Assembly (NCBI RefSeq): GCF_001922345.1
Contig: NZ_CP018811.1
Location: 3,410,001 to 3,474,000, forward strand
DNA length: 64,000 bases
Reading direction: 5' to 3'
DNA from: Paraburkholderia sp. SOS3
Lineage (GTDB): Bacteria > Pseudomonadota > Gammaproteobacteria > Burkholderiales > Burkholderiaceae
Part shown: positions 36,939 through 47,617 of the stretch, piece after piece
Position numbering within the stretch: the stretch's first letter is position 1
Layout: every line of letters begins with the position of its first letter
Position numbers and translations under genes: made by a program
Notes under the pieces: model-generated
Database searches by the model: none
What the model was told of the DNA's origin: nothing
What the model saw: only the letters and a program-made list of their open reading frames with translations

Positions 36939-39173
36939 TCATTCCCACATCTTCCTGAGCTTCGCGGCAATTTCCACTTTGGCTTGCGCGGCAGCCGCCA
37001 GCCCTGCCGCGGTCGGCGCAGCGGGCACCGCCACGGGCGGCCACGCGTAGGCGTCGAACAGCGGCAGCAGGTCCACCGGAATAAACCGCGTACGCGATGC
37101 CCATACGTGCCGGTCGCCCAGATGGGTCTGGTTGTGCACGTAGAAGCGCTGCGGCACGACGATATGCAGATCTTCCTTCGCGCGCGTCATTGCGACATAC
37201 AGCAGACGCCGCTCCTCGTCGATCTCTTCGTCGCTGCCGGTGGCGAGGTCCGACGGAATGCAGCCGTCGACGCCGTTGAGCACGAATACATTGCGCCATT
37301 CCTGGCCTTTGGCGGAGTGAATGGTCGACAGGATCAGGTAGTCCTCGTCGAGCAGCGGCACGCCGGACTCGCCGCTCGTCGCATCGGGCGGATCGAGCGT
37401 CAGTTCGGTCAGAAACCGTTCGCGCGACGCATAGGTGCCGGCGATGCTTTCCATTTGCAGCAGGTCCGCGTGACGCACGATCGCGTCTTCGTGATTGCGC
37501 TCGAGGTGCGGCTCGTACCAGCGGCGGATCAACTCGAATTCGGCGGGCCACACCGACTTGCGTTCGTTCAGCGTCGACATCAGTGCGACGAACGATGGCC
37601 AGTCTTCCTGCGCGCGCGGCGGCGGCACGAAGCTGGCGAGTGTTTGAGCCGTGGCGGTGCGCGCCGCTACAGGGGCCGAGTTGCCCACCGCAGAGTTGCC
37701 AGCCGCCGAGACGCCGGCCGGCGGGGCCCCAACCGCCACGTCCAGCACCCGCGCCGCCGTTGCCGGCCCCACGCCCGGCAGCAACTGAACGACGCGAAAA
37801 CCCGCCACCCGGTCGCGCGGATTCTCCGCCCAGCGCAGCACCGCGAGCACGTCCTTCACGTGTATCGAGTCGAGAAACTTGAGTCCGCCGAACTTGACGA
37901 ACGGAATGTTGCGCCGGGTCAGCTCGACCTCGAGCGCGGCGCTATGGTGCGCGGCGCGAAACAGCACCGCCTGCGACTTCAGCCTGACGCCGGCTTCGCG
38001 CGCGGCCAGCACCTGTTCGACGACATAACGCGCCTGCGCGGCATCGTCGGCGACCGTCACGAGGCGCGGCCGCTGCGCCGATGCCTTGTCGGTCCACAAG
38101 TTCTTCGTAAAGCGCTCCGACGCGAGGCCGATGACCGCATTGGACGCCGTGAGAATGGGCTGCGTTGAACGGTAGTTGCGCTCGAGCGTGACCTGCTTTG
38201 CCGGCGGGTCGAAGTGCGCCGGGAAATCGAGGATGTTGCGCACGGTCGCGCCGCGAAACGAATAGATCGACTGCGCGTCGTCACCGACGACGGTCAGCCC
38301 GCGGCCATCGGGCTTCAGCGCGAGCAGGATCGACGCCTGCAACCGGTTGGTGTCCTGATATTCGTCGACGAGCACATGGTCGAAGCGGCTCGACAGATCG
38401 GCCGCGATCGACGGCTCGGCCGCCATATGCGACCAGTAGAGCAGCAGATCGTCGTAGTCGAGCACGCCTTGCTTCTGTTTCGCGTCGACGTACGCGGCAA
38501 ACAGCACGCGCAAATCGGCTTCCCATTCGCGGCACCACGGAAAAGTGCTGTTCAGCACGTCGCCGAGCGATGCACCCGTATTGACGACGCGCGAATAGAT
38601 CGCAAAGCAGGTCGACTTCGACGGGAACCGGCGCTCCTTTCCCGAAAAGCCCAGTTCGTGGCGCACGAGGTTCATCAGGTCGGCCGAGTCTTCGCGATCG
38701 TTGATCGTGAAGGTCGGCGCGAGGCCGATCAGATCCGCGTATTCGCGCAGCAAACGCGCGCCGACGCTGTGGAATGTGCCCGACCACGTCAAACCCTGGG
38801 CGAGCGCCGCGCGCGCGCCGAGCGCGTCGCCGGCGATGCGCGTGACGCGGTGCGTCATCTCGAGGGCGGCGCGGCGCGAAAACGTCAACAGCAGAATGCG
38901 GCGCGGGTCCGCGCCCTTGACGACCAGATACGCGACGCGGTGCGCAAGCGTGCTGGTCTTGCCGGAGCCCGCGCCCGCGATAACGAGCAGCGCGCCGGGC
39001 GCGCGCGTGGCGTCGTCGGCGCCGTATTCGACGGCGGCGCGCTGTTCGTCATTGAGTCTGGCGAGCCAGGCGTCGGCGCCCGATGCGCCGGCACACGACG
39101 CACAAGCGCCGGGCATATCGACGCTGGAGGCGGCAAAGACGGATTCGGACGTGGAAGCGGCGGGGGAAGGCAC
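36939..39173 (-). CDS. UvrD/Rep-type superfamily 1A DNA helicase
   Basis: ATP-dependent 3'-5' DNA helicase, 744 residues. Walker A is VIAGAGSGKTSTL (about 64-76), motif II VDEYQDTNRLQ (about 269), motif III GDDAQSIYSFRGA, motif V STIHSAKGQEWRNVFV (about 616-631) and motif VI RRLLYVAMTRAKEDLH. There is an Ala/Gly-rich low-complexity stretch at about 475-515 and a short N-terminal extension. A near-perfect LexA box lies 37 bases upstream, so SOS induction is likely, as for E. coli uvrD. Confidence 0.93.
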   Translation of the reverse strand: MPSPAASTSESVFAASSVDMPGACASCAGASGADAWLARLNDEQRAAVEYGADDATRAPGALLVIAGAGSGKTSTLAHRVAYLVVKGADPRRILLLTFSRRAALEMTHRVTRIAGDALGARAALAQGLTWSGTFHSVGARLLREYADLIGLAPTFTINDREDSADLMNLVRHELGFSGKERRFPSKSTCFAIYSRVVNTGASLGDVLNSTFPWCREWEADLRVLFAAYVDAKQKQGVLDYDDLLLYWSHMAAEPSIAADLSSRFDHVLVDEYQDTNRLQASILLALKPDGRGLTVVGDDAQSIYSFRGATVRNILDFPAHFDPPAKQVTLERNYRSTQPILTASNAVIGLASERFTKNLWTDKASAQRPRLVTVADDAAQARYVVEQVLAAREAGVRLKSQAVLFRAAHHSAALEVELTRRNIPFVKFGGLKFLDSIHVKDVLAVLRWAENPRDRVAGFRVVQLLPGVGPATAARVLDVAVGAPPAGVSAAGNSAVGNSAPVAARTATAQTLASFVPPPRAQEDWPSFVALMSTLNERKSVWPAEFELIRRWYEPHLERNHEDAIVRHADLLQMESIAGTYASRERFLTELTLDPPDATSGESGVPLLDEDYLILSTIHSAKGQEWRNVFVLNGVDGCIPSDLATGSDEEIDEERRLLYVAMTRAKEDLHIVVPQRFYVHNQTHLGDRHVWASRTRFIPVDLLPLFDAYAWPPVAVPAAPTAAGLAAAAQAKVEIAAKLRKMWE

Positions 39174-39209
39174 GGCGTGCGAACGGAAACGAAGTCAGGG
39201 CGACGCATA

Positions 39210-39225
39210 CTGTATATCCATACAA
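39210..39225 (-). promoter_or_regulatory. LexA (SOS) box upstream of the UvrD-like helicase
   Basis: CTGTATATCCATACAA on the plus strand matches CTGT-N8-ACAG in 7 of the 8 conserved positions, with the AT-rich centre typical of strong boxes. It lies 37-52 bases before the helicase start and overlaps a TATACAGTAT stretch that could be the -10. Confidence 0.7.
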
Positions 39226-39271
39226 TGTACGGCGACAAGCGCCCTTTTTTCGGCACGCACGCCGCCGCCTG

Positions 39272-39532
39272 TCACTCCTGCTTCTTCGCGTCCTTCACGC
39301 GCGCATCCGCCGCGGCCTTATCGGCATCCGACTGCGCGTCGGCCTTTTCCCTGTCTGCCTTCGCCTGGGCCACCGCAGCCTTCCTGTTGGCCTTCGCCTG
39401 TTCCTTCGCGGCCTTATTATCGGCGTGCGTCACCGGCTCGGCGGCCGGATCGTGCGACGTTTGCGCAAAGGCGAACGTCGACACGCTGCCCACGATCAAT
39501 GCGGCAAGCAACCGGTTGGTCGATCGAGTCAT
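39272..39532 (-). CDS. Small exported Lys/Ala-rich protein
   Basis: An 86-residue protein with an N-terminal signal peptide (LLAALIVGSVSTFAFAQT) and a mature part made almost wholly of Lys, Ala, Asp, Glu and Gln in a heptad-like pattern (KAAKEQAKANRKAAVAQAK), predicted to be one long helix. No function is known. It sits beside another exported protein with the same kind of C-terminus, and the two are probably related. Confidence 0.72.
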   Translation of the reverse strand: MTRSTNRLLAALIVGSVSTFAFAQTSHDPAAEPVTHADNKAAKEQAKANRKAAVAQAKADREKADAQSDADKAAADARVKDAKKQE

Positions 39533-39587
39533 CTGCTATCCCTCCTTCAGTCAAGGTGATCGGTAAGCGCGGCTAGCGCGCGTTCAG

Positions 39588-40121
39588 TCAGTGTTTGGTC
39601 TCGTCGTCAGGCACCTGCGTGCCGTTGCCCGATTGCGAATCGATCTTCAGCTGGTTGGCGGCGGCCTGCCGGTCCGCCGCGCGATTGATCTTCGCGTTCT
39701 TCAGCTGTTCCTTGTACTGCGCCTTCGACGCCTTCTTCGCGTCGTGATACTCGGCATTGGCGCGCGCGTCGGCGTCGCGCTTCTGCACGAGCGGATCGGG
39801 CGACGTCGGGGCGGTCAGCGTCTGCCGCGGCGGTACGCCGGCCGGCGCCGGCGCGGGCATTTGCACGCCCTGCGCGGCGGGCGCCGTGGCGGGCGCATTC
39901 GGCGGCGTGCCCGACGGCATCGTGGCCGGCGCGCTTTGCTGCGCGATCTGGGCCGCTTGGGGGGCCGGCCCTTGCGGCGTCGCAGGCACCTGATAAACCC
40001 GGTTCGGCTGACTCACCTCGGTAACGCGCGGGCTACCCTGGTTCGAGGTCTGCGCGACGGCACCGGTCGTGGCCAGCGCGGCAATGGCGCTGCCGATCAG
40101 CAGCGAACGAAGCTCGGTCAT
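39588..40121 (-). CDS. Exported Pro/Ala-rich protein with Lys/Ala-rich tail
   Basis: A 177-residue protein: signal peptide to about residue 23 (AALATTGAVAQT), a Pro/Ala/Gln-rich linker, and a C-terminal segment DADARANAEYHDAKKASKAQYKEQ similar in style to the neighbouring 86-residue protein. I chose the ATG at 40121 because AGAGAGGA lies six bases upstream; earlier in-frame ATGs add residues before the signal peptide. Function unknown. Confidence 0.7.
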   Translation of the reverse strand: MTELRSLLIGSAIAALATTGAVAQTSNQGSPRVTEVSQPNRVYQVPATPQGPAPQAAQIAQQSAPATMPSGTPPNAPATAPAAQGVQMPAPAPAGVPPRQTLTAPTSPDPLVQKRDADARANAEYHDAKKASKAQYKEQLKNAKINRAADRQAAANQLKIDSQSGNGTQVPDDETKH

Positions 40122-40452
40122 GGCGATCCTCTCTGAAAGTTGTCGGCCGGGCGCAGCGCCTCGGCGCATACCCGGCACTTGTTCGACCCGATGCAAAATG
40201 CAGCAGGCTCTTCTACCGACAGCATTTTTCTGAGTGAAGTTCTTGATCAACCGCCGCTTTTACTAACGGTTTCATTTTCTGACAACTGCATAACATCCGG
40301 TCGCAGGCGAAGTCTTCGAGTCCCGGAACAAATCCGCGCGCCGCTCACGCCGCAGGGCGACGCCCCGCACGCTTTCGCTTATGATGCGAATCCTTTCCGC
40401 TTCATCGCGCGTCGTCCCGCCACGAGATGCGTGGTCCTTTTCCGCAACTGCC
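40122..40452 (+). other. Divergent intergenic region
   Basis: A 331-base gap between a minus-strand exported-protein gene and a plus-strand S4-domain gene. It has an AT-richer part near 40200-40300 (likely promoters). I see no RNA gene or terminator and no supported reading frame. Confidence 0.35.
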
Positions 40453-40671
40453 ATGCCCAACCTCGATTTCACGCTGACCGGCGATTACGTCGAACTGCAC
40501 AATCTGCTGAAGCTCACGGGTCTCGCGGACAGCGGCGGATCCGCCAAGGTGCTCGTCGCATCGGGTGCGGTGAAGGTGGACGACCAGGTCGAACTGCGCA
40601 AAACGTGCAAGATCCGCGCGGGCCAGGTCGTGCTGCTCGGCGATACGCGCATCGCGGTCCACGAAGCGTGA
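40453..40671 (+). CDS. YbcJ-like S4-domain RNA-binding protein
   Basis: A 72-residue protein consisting of a single S4-like RNA-binding domain (LHNLLKLTGLADSGGSAKVLVASGAVKVDDQVE), as in E. coli YbcJ. The internal ATG giving MPNLDFTLTGDYVEL is used because it matches the family length; the open frame before it has no similarity. Its RNA target is unknown. Confidence 0.88.
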   Translation: MPNLDFTLTGDYVELHNLLKLTGLADSGGSAKVLVASGAVKVDDQVELRKTCKIRAGQVVLLGDTRIAVHEA

Positions 40672-40889
40672 GCGCCGCGATCGCTTGCGCGCGACGATTG
40701 CGCACCGGGCGGTTCGCGACGTTCGCGATCGAGGCCGCGCCGTCCCGGGCACACGGCTTCGCAAAAAATCCGCACCATAAACGTGCGTGCTGATCGACAG
40801 CCGCCGCGCGACGCAATAAGCTGTTCGCTTTGACAAAAACATTACATGCCGCGCGCGCCGTGCATGCGGCGCCGCGCCACGCTGCCGTC

Positions 40890-42281
40890 ATGTCCCAATC
40901 CGGTCTGTCCCGCCCGCTTGCCGGGCCGCCGTCGCTGACGCGTCACGCCGCCGACACCGCGCGCCTCGCCGCGCCGCTCGCCATCGCGCAGTTGTCGCAG
41001 ATGGCGATGAGCGTCACCGACACGGTGCTGCTCGGCTCGCTCGGCCCCGACGCGCTCGCCGCCGGCGGCCTCGGCGCGAACCTGTTCTTCGTCGTCGTCA
41101 CGCTGCTGCAAGGGGTGCTGACGTCGGTCAGCGTCAGCGTCTCGCACGCGCGCGGCGCACAGGCCGACGAGCGCGTGCCGGACATCTACTGGACCGGCTT
41201 CGTGCTCTCGATCCTGCTCGCCGTTCCCGCCTTCGTGCTGCTGTCGTTCGCGGCACCGATCCTGAAGACGTTCGGCGAACCGGCGGTGCTCGCCGGGCAC
41301 ATCGGCGAATACTGCGCGGTGCTGCGCTGGGGCGCGCCCGCGAGTCTGATCGGCGTCGGTCTGATGCGCTCGTTCCTGCCGGCGATCGGCGCGGCGAAGC
41401 GTTTGCTGTGGGTCTCGGTCGGCAGCGTCGTGTTCAACGGCTTTCTCAACTACGGCCTCATTCACGGCGCGTATCGACTGCCGCGTCTGGGCTTTCTCGG
41501 TTCGGCCGTCGCGACGACAATCACCGTCTGGCTGTCCGCGCTGATGCTGATGGCGCTGCTCCATCTGCGGCCGCGCTACCGGCACTTCGTGACCGCGGCA
41601 CGGCCCAACGTGCCGCTGATGGGCGAACTGTTCGGCATCGGCTGGCCCGTTGCGATCACGTACGGCGTCGAATCGCTGCTGTTTCTCGCGACCGGCCTGA
41701 TGGTCGGCCTGTTCGGGGAAGCGCAGCTTGCCGCGCATCAGATCGCGCTGAACGTCGCGTCGGTGGCCTTCATGGTGCCGCTCGCGATCGGCCAGGCCGC
41801 GAATGTGCGCGTCGGCTACTGGTCGGGCGCGGGCGTACCGCTCGCCGCGCGCCATGCGGGCTTCGTCGCGCTCGGCCTCGGCGTCGGCTTCATGTCGCTG
41901 TCGGGACTCGTGATGGTGAGCGCGCCGCACTGGATCGTCGGCCTCTATCTGCACCTCGACGACCCGTCGAACGCGCACACGGTCGCGCTTGCCAGTTCGC
42001 TGCTCGGCGTCGCGGCGATCTTCCAGATTGTCGACGGCATGCAGACGGTGGGGTCCGGCTGCCTGCGCGGACTCAAGGACACGCGCGTGCCGATGATCGC
42101 CGCGACCTTCGGCTACTGGGGGATCGGCTTTCCGACCGGGTACGTGCTCGCGTTCCACTTCGGGCTGGGCGCGCGCGGACTCTGGTGGGGACTTGCCGCG
42201 GGCCTCGCGAGCGTCGCGATCCTGATGACATTGCGCTTTCGCCGGATAAGCGCGCGTCATATCGCGGCCGTGCAGGCGTAA
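40890..42281 (+). CDS. MATE-family multidrug/cation antiporter
   Basis: A 463-residue protein with 12 predicted helices in two similar halves ([26 protein letters not shown] in the first; [26 protein letters not shown] in the second), typical of NorM/DinF-like MATE exporters. A TTG 60 bases earlier is an alternative start; neither has a clear Shine-Dalgarno. The likely role is drug or metabolite efflux coupled to Na+ or H+. Confidence 0.92.
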   Translation: MSQSGLSRPLAGPPSLTRHAADTARLAAPLAIAQLSQMAMSVTDTVLLGSLGPDALAAGGLGANLFFVVVTLLQGVLTSVSVSVSHARGAQADERVPDIYWTGFVLSILLAVPAFVLLSFAAPILKTFGEPAVLAGHIGEYCAVLRWGAPASLIGVGLMRSFLPAIGAAKRLLWVSVGSVVFNGFLNYGLIHGAYRLPRLGFLGSAVATTITVWLSALMLMALLHLRPRYRHFVTAARPNVPLMGELFGIGWPVAITYGVESLLFLATGLMVGLFGEAQLAAHQIALNVASVAFMVPLAIGQAANVRVGYWSGAGVPLAARHAGFVALGLGVGFMSLSGLVMVSAPHWIVGLYLHLDDPSNAHTVALASSLLGVAAIFQIVDGMQTVGSGCLRGLKDTRVPMIAATFGYWGIGFPTGYVLAFHFGLGARGLWWGLAAGLASVAILMTLRFRRISARHIAAVQA

Positions 42282-42410
42282 CGGTAACGACCGGGGTCGC
42301 GGCGTGCCGGCGCGATACGATGGCGCGGCATTGCGTCGATCTGGTTGCGCGCGCAACCAGTGAGGCGTGCCACAGTGCGTCAGGGCTGCCGGGCGCCGCG
42401 GCGCGCCGCC

Positions 42411-42458
42411 GCGTGTCGCCGCGTGTCGCCGCGTGTCGCCGCGTGTCGCCGGTAGAAT
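42411..42458 (+). repeat. Four 10-bp tandem repeats abutting a -10 element
   Basis: Four exact copies of GCGTGTCGCC at 42411-42450, followed two bases later by TAGAAT (42453-42458), a candidate -10 for the BASS transporter gene that starts 35 bases further on. The repeats occupy the spacer and -35 region. Confidence 0.85.
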
Positions 42459-42493
42459 GCGCCGCACACACCAACAACAACAGGACCGCCTCG

Positions 42494-43471
42494 ATGCTTT
42501 CCCGCGTTACCCGTCTCTTTCCGCTGTGGGCCGTGCTCGTTTCGCTGGCCGCTTACTTCGCGCCTGCGTCCGTGGCCGGCATCGCGCCGCACGTGACGGC
42601 GCTGCTCACGCTGATCATGCTGTCGATGGGCGTCACGCTGTCGATCGCCGATTTTCAGCGCGTCTTCACACGTCCCGCACCGGTCGTCGCTGGCATCGTG
42701 CTCCACTATCTCGTGATGCCGCTCGCCGCATGGGCCATCGCGAAGATGCTGCGCATGCCGCCCGATCTGACCGCCGGCATGGTCCTCGTCGGCAGCGTCG
42801 CGAGCGGCACCGCATCGAACGTGATGATCTATCTCGCGCGCGGCGACGTCGCGCTGTCGGTCACGATCAGCGCGTTGTCCACGCTCGTCGGCGTGTTCGC
42901 GACGCCGCTGCTCACGCGCCTGTACGTCGCCGCGTCGATTGCCGTCGACGTGCGCGGCATGCTGCTGAGCATCGTGCAGATCGTCGCGCTGCCGATCGTG
43001 GCCGGCCTCGCCATCAACCATCTGTGCGGCAGGCTCGTACGCCGCATCGAGCCCGTGCTGCCGCTCGTCTCGATGGTGTCGATCCTGCTGATCATCGCGG
43101 CCGTGGTCGGCGGCACGCAGGCGAGCATCGCGCCGGTGGGTCTTACGGTTGCGCTCGGCGTCGTGCTGCACAACGGCATCGGTCTGCTCGGCGGTTACTG
43201 GGGCGGGCGTCTGCTCGGCTTCGACGAAGCCGTCTGCCGCACGCTGGCCATCGAAGTGGGCATGCAGAACTCGGGCCTTGCAGCAACGCTCGGCAAGCTT
43301 TATTTCGCACCGATCGCTGCGCTGCCCGGCGCGCTCTTTTCGGTGTGGCACAACCTGTCGGGTTCATTACTCGCCGGCTTCTGGGCGGGCCGGCCGGCGC
43401 GCGACCCGCATCGATCGCATACGACGATGCAAACGGAGCGCGCAGCCACGCTCGACAGCGAACCTCGCTGA
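42494..43471 (+). CDS. Bile acid:sodium symporter (BASS) family transporter
   Basis: A 325-residue protein with about ten membrane helices. Family motifs are [44 protein letters not shown] and [17 protein letters not shown]. Bacterial members move pantoate or other organic anions (PanS-like); the substrate here is unproven. I chose the ATG giving [12 protein letters not shown]. The preceding 10-bp repeats and TAGAAT form its likely promoter. Confidence 0.92.
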   Translation: MLSRVTRLFPLWAVLVSLAAYFAPASVAGIAPHVTALLTLIMLSMGVTLSIADFQRVFTRPAPVVAGIVLHYLVMPLAAWAIAKMLRMPPDLTAGMVLVGSVASGTASNVMIYLARGDVALSVTISALSTLVGVFATPLLTRLYVAASIAVDVRGMLLSIVQIVALPIVAGLAINHLCGRLVRRIEPVLPLVSMVSILLIIAAVVGGTQASIAPVGLTVALGVVLHNGIGLLGGYWGGRLLGFDEAVCRTLAIEVGMQNSGLAATLGKLYFAPIAALPGALFSVWHNLSGSLLAGFWAGRPARDPHRSHTTMQTERAATLDSEPR

Positions 43472-43778
43472 TCTCGCCGCGCGCCGCTGCAGATAGCGGC
43501 GGCGCGATGCTGCATGCGCGACGCCATGCGGCAGGCGGGAAAGTCCATCGGGAGAGTCCGGCACGAAGGTCCGTCGCGATGCCCGGTCGACCGCGGCATC
43601 GGCTCGCGCGTCAGCGCATGGCCGCCTGCGGATTCGCTCGCCCGACCACCGCGACGTTGGCCCGCACCATGCTTGCGATCTTCCCGACCCGCTTTGCCGA
43701 ATCCACTTAGAATGGCCTTCCCAACGTGACGCCTGGCCGCGAGGCGTTAGCGCGAAGTCAAAAAGTCGGAGGGTCAGC
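43472..43778 (+). other. Intergenic region before the cardiolipin-synthase-like gene
   Basis: A 307-base gap. A hairpin GCCGCT (43483-43488)/AGCGGC (43495-43500) just after the transporter stop may act as a terminator, though it has no U-tract. A TAGAAT at about 43707 is a possible -10 for the downstream gene. Nothing else is supported. Confidence 0.35.
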
Positions 43779-45500
43779 GTGCCGTCGTACGATCGTCAAA
43801 GTCGCAACATTGCGCCATGCAGCGCATGGCCGATCCTGTCCATGCTCGTTCCGGTAATTCGTACACTTTCGACGTTGCGCCGCTCGCGCTCGACCTCGCT
43901 GACGCTGGCACGCACCACATTCATCGCCGCATCGGCCGTTGCCGCAGCTGCATTGAGCGGGTGCGCGACGCGTCCGCCCGCGTCGTCGTTCGACCCGCCG
44001 GTCACGCACGCGCTGCCGCAATCGACGGCCACGCCGCTCGGTGCCGCGCTTGCCGCGCCGGAAGCGGCGCATCCGGGCCAGTCCGGTTTCCGGGTGCTGT
44101 CGAGCGGCACCGAAGCGCTGCAGATGCGCATCGCGCTGGCGCGCGCCGCGACGAAAACGCTCGACATGCAGTACTACATCGCCAACGAAGACACCACCGG
44201 CAAGCTGCTGCTCGCCGCGGCGCTCTACGCGGCGGACCACGGCGTGCGCGTGCGCATGCTCGTCGACGACCTGAACTTCAAGGATCTCGACGACATCATG
44301 GCGTCGCTGAACTCGCATCCGAACATCGAGATTCGCGTATTCAACCCGTTCGGCAGCGCACAAGGCAGCCTCTACCAGCGCACCGAAAACTTCTTCACGC
44401 AGATCGGCAGTTTCACGCGACGCATGCACAACAAGGCGATGATCGCCGACAACCAGCTCGCGATCGTCGGTGGCCGTAATCTCGGCGACGAGTATTTCAG
44501 CGCGAGCCCGACGCTGCAGTTCCGCGATATCGACGTGCTCGCGGCCGGTCCGATCACCGCGAAAGTTTCCGCGAGCTTCGACGAATACTGGAACGACAGC
44601 AGCGCATACCCGCTGCGCGCGCTGAACAAACAGACGTTCGATCCGAAGCAGCTCGACGAGACGCGCGATGCATTGCGCGAACATTGGCACAAGAACGCGG
44701 ACCCATACAGCGCCAAGCCGCTGAACGCCACGCCGCTCGCGTCGCAAATCCAGAAAGACGAACTCGGCCTCACCTGGGCGCCGGCGGAGTTCAACGCCGA
44801 TTCGCCGGCCAAAGTCCGCTTGCCGCAGGCGGATTACCAGAGCCCTGTGATCGCGCGTATCGCCGAACTCGTCAACGATGCGCAGCAGGAAGTGCTGATC
44901 ACGTCGCCGTATTTCGTGCCGCACGACGCGGGCGTAAAAGCGCTCGCCGGCCTCACCGCGCGCGGCGTCAAGGTGAAGGTGCTGACCAACTCGCTCGCCG
45001 CCACCGATGCGGTCGCCGTGCAGGCGGGCTATAGCCCTTACCGCGAGCCGCTGCTCAAGGCCGGCGTCGAGCTCTACGAGTTCAAGCCCGTGCAGGAACA
45101 GGGCACGCGCCCCGGCATGTTCGGCTCGCAATCGCGCGCGAGCCTGCATGCGAAGACGCTCGTGTTCGATCGCAAGACGCTCGTGATCGGCTCGATGAAT
45201 CTCGATCCACGCTCCGCGCATCTGAACACCGAGCTCGGACTCGTGATCCACAGCGCGCCGCTCGCGGAGCAGGTCGCGACGCTGTTCGACCGCGTGACCG
45301 GACCGGAGTCGAGCTACCACGTCACGCTCGCCGATCCGTCGCGGTTCTTTTTCCGTGGACCGGAGAACCCGTACCACCTCGTCTGGACCGACGAGGAAGA
45401 CGGCCACACGGTCACCTACGACGTGGACCCGAACGCCGGTTTCTACCGGAATGTGCTGACAGGTTTATTCCTGTTTTTACCAGTCGACGACCAGCTTTGA
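43779..45500 (+). CDS. Phospholipase D-family lipoprotein, cardiolipin synthase C-like
   Basis: A 573-residue protein with two HKD (phospholipase D) motifs: [18 protein letters not shown] in the first half and [23 protein letters not shown] in the second. A lipoprotein signal ([10 protein letters not shown], lipobox Cys C62) is preceded by an unusually long N-terminal region. Start: GTG with GGAGGG five bases upstream; an ATG 63 bases later would give a normal-length signal peptide but lacks a ribosome-binding site. The fold and length match the ClsC type, which joins phosphatidylglycerol and phosphatidylethanolamine. Confidence 0.87.
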   Translation: MPSYDRQSRNIAPCSAWPILSMLVPVIRTLSTLRRSRSTSLTLARTTFIAASAVAAAALSGCATRPPASSFDPPVTHALPQSTATPLGAALAAPEAAHPGQSGFRVLSSGTEALQMRIALARAATKTLDMQYYIANEDTTGKLLLAAALYAADHGVRVRMLVDDLNFKDLDDIMASLNSHPNIEIRVFNPFGSAQGSLYQRTENFFTQIGSFTRRMHNKAMIADNQLAIVGGRNLGDEYFSASPTLQFRDIDVLAAGPITAKVSASFDEYWNDSSAYPLRALNKQTFDPKQLDETRDALREHWHKNADPYSAKPLNATPLASQIQKDELGLTWAPAEFNADSPAKVRLPQADYQSPVIARIAELVNDAQQEVLITSPYFVPHDAGVKALAGLTARGVKVKVLTNSLAATDAVAVQAGYSPYREPLLKAGVELYEFKPVQEQGTRPGMFGSQSRASLHAKTLVFDRKTLVIGSMNLDPRSAHLNTELGLVIHSAPLAEQVATLFDRVTGPESSYHVTLADPSRFFFRGPENPYHLVWTDEEDGHTVTYDVDPNAGFYRNVLTGLFLFLPVDDQL

Positions 45501-45549
45501 CCGCGTGCGCCGGCCACGCGCCGTCGTCAACCTCAAGCGGAGTGAAATC

Positions 45550-46950
45550 ATGACCGAAGATGTACGGATGGAACGCGATACGTTCGGCGAGATTGCGGTG
45601 CCGAACGGCCGTCTCTGGGGCGCGCAGACGCAGCGCTCATTGCAGAACTTCAGGATTTCGAGCGAGAAACAGTCGCCGGAACTGATTCATGCGCTCGCGG
45701 TGATCAAGCGCGCGGCGGCGGAAGTCAACCTCGGTCTCGGCGTGCTCGATGCGAACAAGGCGAAAGCGATCGTTCACGCAGCCGACGAAATCATCGAAGG
45801 CAAGCACGCCGGCGAATTTCCGCTGGCGGTCTGGCAGACCGGCTCGGGCACGCAGACCAACATGAACCTCAACGAGGTGATCGCGAACCGCGCGAGCGAG
45901 CTGCTCGGCGGCCAGCGCGGCGAAGCGCGCCTCGTGCATCCGAATGACGACGTGAACCGCGGCCAGTCGTCGAACGACGTGTTTCCGACCGCGATGCATA
46001 TCGCCGCCGCGGTGGGCATCGTCAAGCATCTGCTGCCCGCGCTGAAGACGCTGCGCGATACGCTCGACGGCAAGGCAAAGGCATTCGCCGACGTGGTGAA
46101 GATCGGCCGCACGCACCTGCAGGATGCGACGCCGCTCACACTCGGCCAGGAATTCTCGGGCTATGTCGCGCAACTCGATCAGGGCATGCGCCATGTCGAA
46201 TCGACGCTGCCTCACCTGTATCAGCTCGCGCAGGGCGGCACCGCGGTCGGCACGGGCCTGAACGCGCATCCGCAATTCGCCGACCAGGTCGCGGCGGCGA
46301 TCGGCAAGCTGACCGGCTTGCCGTTCGTGTCGGCGCCGAACAAGTTCGAGGTGATGGCCGCGGCCGACGCGCTCGTGTTCGCGCACGGCGCATTGAAGAC
46401 CGTCGCCGCGAGCCTGATGAAGATCGCGAACGATATCCGCTGGCTCGCAAGCGGCCCGCGCTGCGGTCTCGGCGAACTGTCGATTCCGGAAAACGAGCCG
46501 GGCAGCTCGATCATGCCGGGCAAGGTCAACCCGACGCAGTCCGAAGCGATGACGATGCTGTGCTGCCAGGTGTTCGGCAACGACGTCGCGGTGAACGTGG
46601 GCGGCGCGAGCGGCAACTTCGAACTCAACGTATTCCGGCCGATGATCGCGCACAACGTGCTGCAATCGGTCCGCCTGCTTGCGGACGGCGCGCTGAGCTT
46701 CAACGACAACTGCGCGGTCGGCATCGAGCCGAATCGCGCACGCATCGATACGCTGCTCAATGAATCGCTGATGCTCGTGACGGCGCTCAATCCGCACATC
46801 GGCTACGACAAGGCCGCGCAGATCGCGAAGAAAGCGCACAAGGAAGGAACGACGCTGAAGGCGGCCGCACTATCGCTCGGTCATCTGACCGAGCAGCAGT
46901 TCGACGAATGGGTGCGGCCGCACGAGATGGTCGGCCATGTGAAGGGCTGA
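45550..46950 (+). CDS. fumC: Class II fumarate hydratase
   Basis: Iron-independent TCA-cycle fumarase, 466 residues. The family signature [16 protein letters not shown] is present. So are the [14 protein letters not shown] active-site block and [21 protein letters not shown]. The ATG follows CGGAGTGAAATC. A 10-bp hairpin follows the stop in the gap to the convergent thioesterase gene. Confidence 0.96.
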   Translation: MTEDVRMERDTFGEIAVPNGRLWGAQTQRSLQNFRISSEKQSPELIHALAVIKRAAAEVNLGLGVLDANKAKAIVHAADEIIEGKHAGEFPLAVWQTGSGTQTNMNLNEVIANRASELLGGQRGEARLVHPNDDVNRGQSSNDVFPTAMHIAAAVGIVKHLLPALKTLRDTLDGKAKAFADVVKIGRTHLQDATPLTLGQEFSGYVAQLDQGMRHVESTLPHLYQLAQGGTAVGTGLNAHPQFADQVAAAIGKLTGLPFVSAPNKFEVMAAADALVFAHGALKTVAASLMKIANDIRWLASGPRCGLGELSIPENEPGSSIMPGKVNPTQSEAMTMLCCQVFGNDVAVNVGGASGNFELNVFRPMIAHNVLQSVRLLADGALSFNDNCAVGIEPNRARIDTLLNESLMLVTALNPHIGYDKAAQIAKKAHKEGTTLKAAALSLGHLTEQQFDEWVRPHEMVGHVKG

Positions 46951-46983
46951 GCGAGCCGGCCGGTTCAGGCTCGCTGCTTCAGA

Positions 46984-47010
46984 TGCGAGGCGTCGCGCCA
47001 ACGCCTCGCA
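46984..47010. terminator. Bidirectional hairpin between convergent fumC and thioesterase genes
   Basis: TGCGAGGCGT (46984-46993) pairs with ACGCCTCGCA (47001-47010), a perfect ten-base stem with a seven-base loop. There is no T-run on either strand, so efficient intrinsic termination is not certain. Confidence 0.55.
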
Positions 47011-47028
47011 CGAATCTCGAACCGAATC

Positions 47029-47535
47029 TCAAACTTTCCCCTGCGCCACTTCCTCCGGCTTCAGCTCGACGATCGCGTCGAGCGCCGCCTTCACGTCCAT
47101 CGCGTACTTCGCAAGGCGCTGATGTTCATCGGTGACCGGTACGAAGGCCGGCACCGGCAGCGGATTGCCGTTCTCGTTGACGGCCACCATCACGACGAGA
47201 CAGTCGGTCGTCTGCATCAGCTCGCCGCCCTTCGGGTCGCCGGCGAACACCGACACATGGATATGCATGCTCGTGCGACCGGTCGCGACGACGCGGGCGC
47301 GCAGCTCGACCAGATTACCGACGTGAATCGGCCGGCGAAAACGGATGTTGCCGACGCTGACCGTCACGCAATAACGCCCCGACCAGACCGCGGCGCACGC
47401 GTACGCGGTTTCGTCGATCCATTTCATCAACGCGCCGCCATGCACCTTGCCGCCGAAGTTGACCGATGTCGGCTCGGCGAGAAAGCGGAAGGTCGTCTCC
47501 GAACGATCCAGCGGTGCGGCGGAAGGGGTGCTCAT
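47029..47535 (-). CDS. Hotdog-fold acyl-CoA thioesterase
   Basis: A 168-residue YciA-type acyl-CoA thioesterase: NFGGKVHGGALMKWIDETAYACA (about 25-47) holds the catalytic Asp/Glu region, followed by VSVGNIRFRRPIHVGNLVELRARVVATGRTSMHIHVSVF. The ATG giving MSTPSAAPLDR is preceded by GGAGTCAAG; the frame is open upstream but without similarity. The small lipoprotein gene follows closely upstream on the same strand. Confidence 0.9.
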   Translation of the reverse strand: MSTPSAAPLDRSETTFRFLAEPTSVNFGGKVHGGALMKWIDETAYACAAVWSGRYCVTVSVGNIRFRRPIHVGNLVELRARVVATGRTSMHIHVSVFAGDPKGGELMQTTDCLVVMVAVNENGNPLPVPAFVPVTDEHQRLAKYAMDVKAALDAIVELKPEEVAQGKV

Positions 47536-47617
47536 CTTGACTCCGGTCGATCTGCGAATTGAAAGGAGCCGATTATACGAGCGCCGCAAAAAATCGGGCC
47601 GCCATCCGCGACGCGCC

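Noticed and set aside
42411..42450. CRISPR-like array
   Set aside because: Four direct 10-bp units without spacers are a simple tandem repeat. No CRISPR repeats or cas genes are present in the window.
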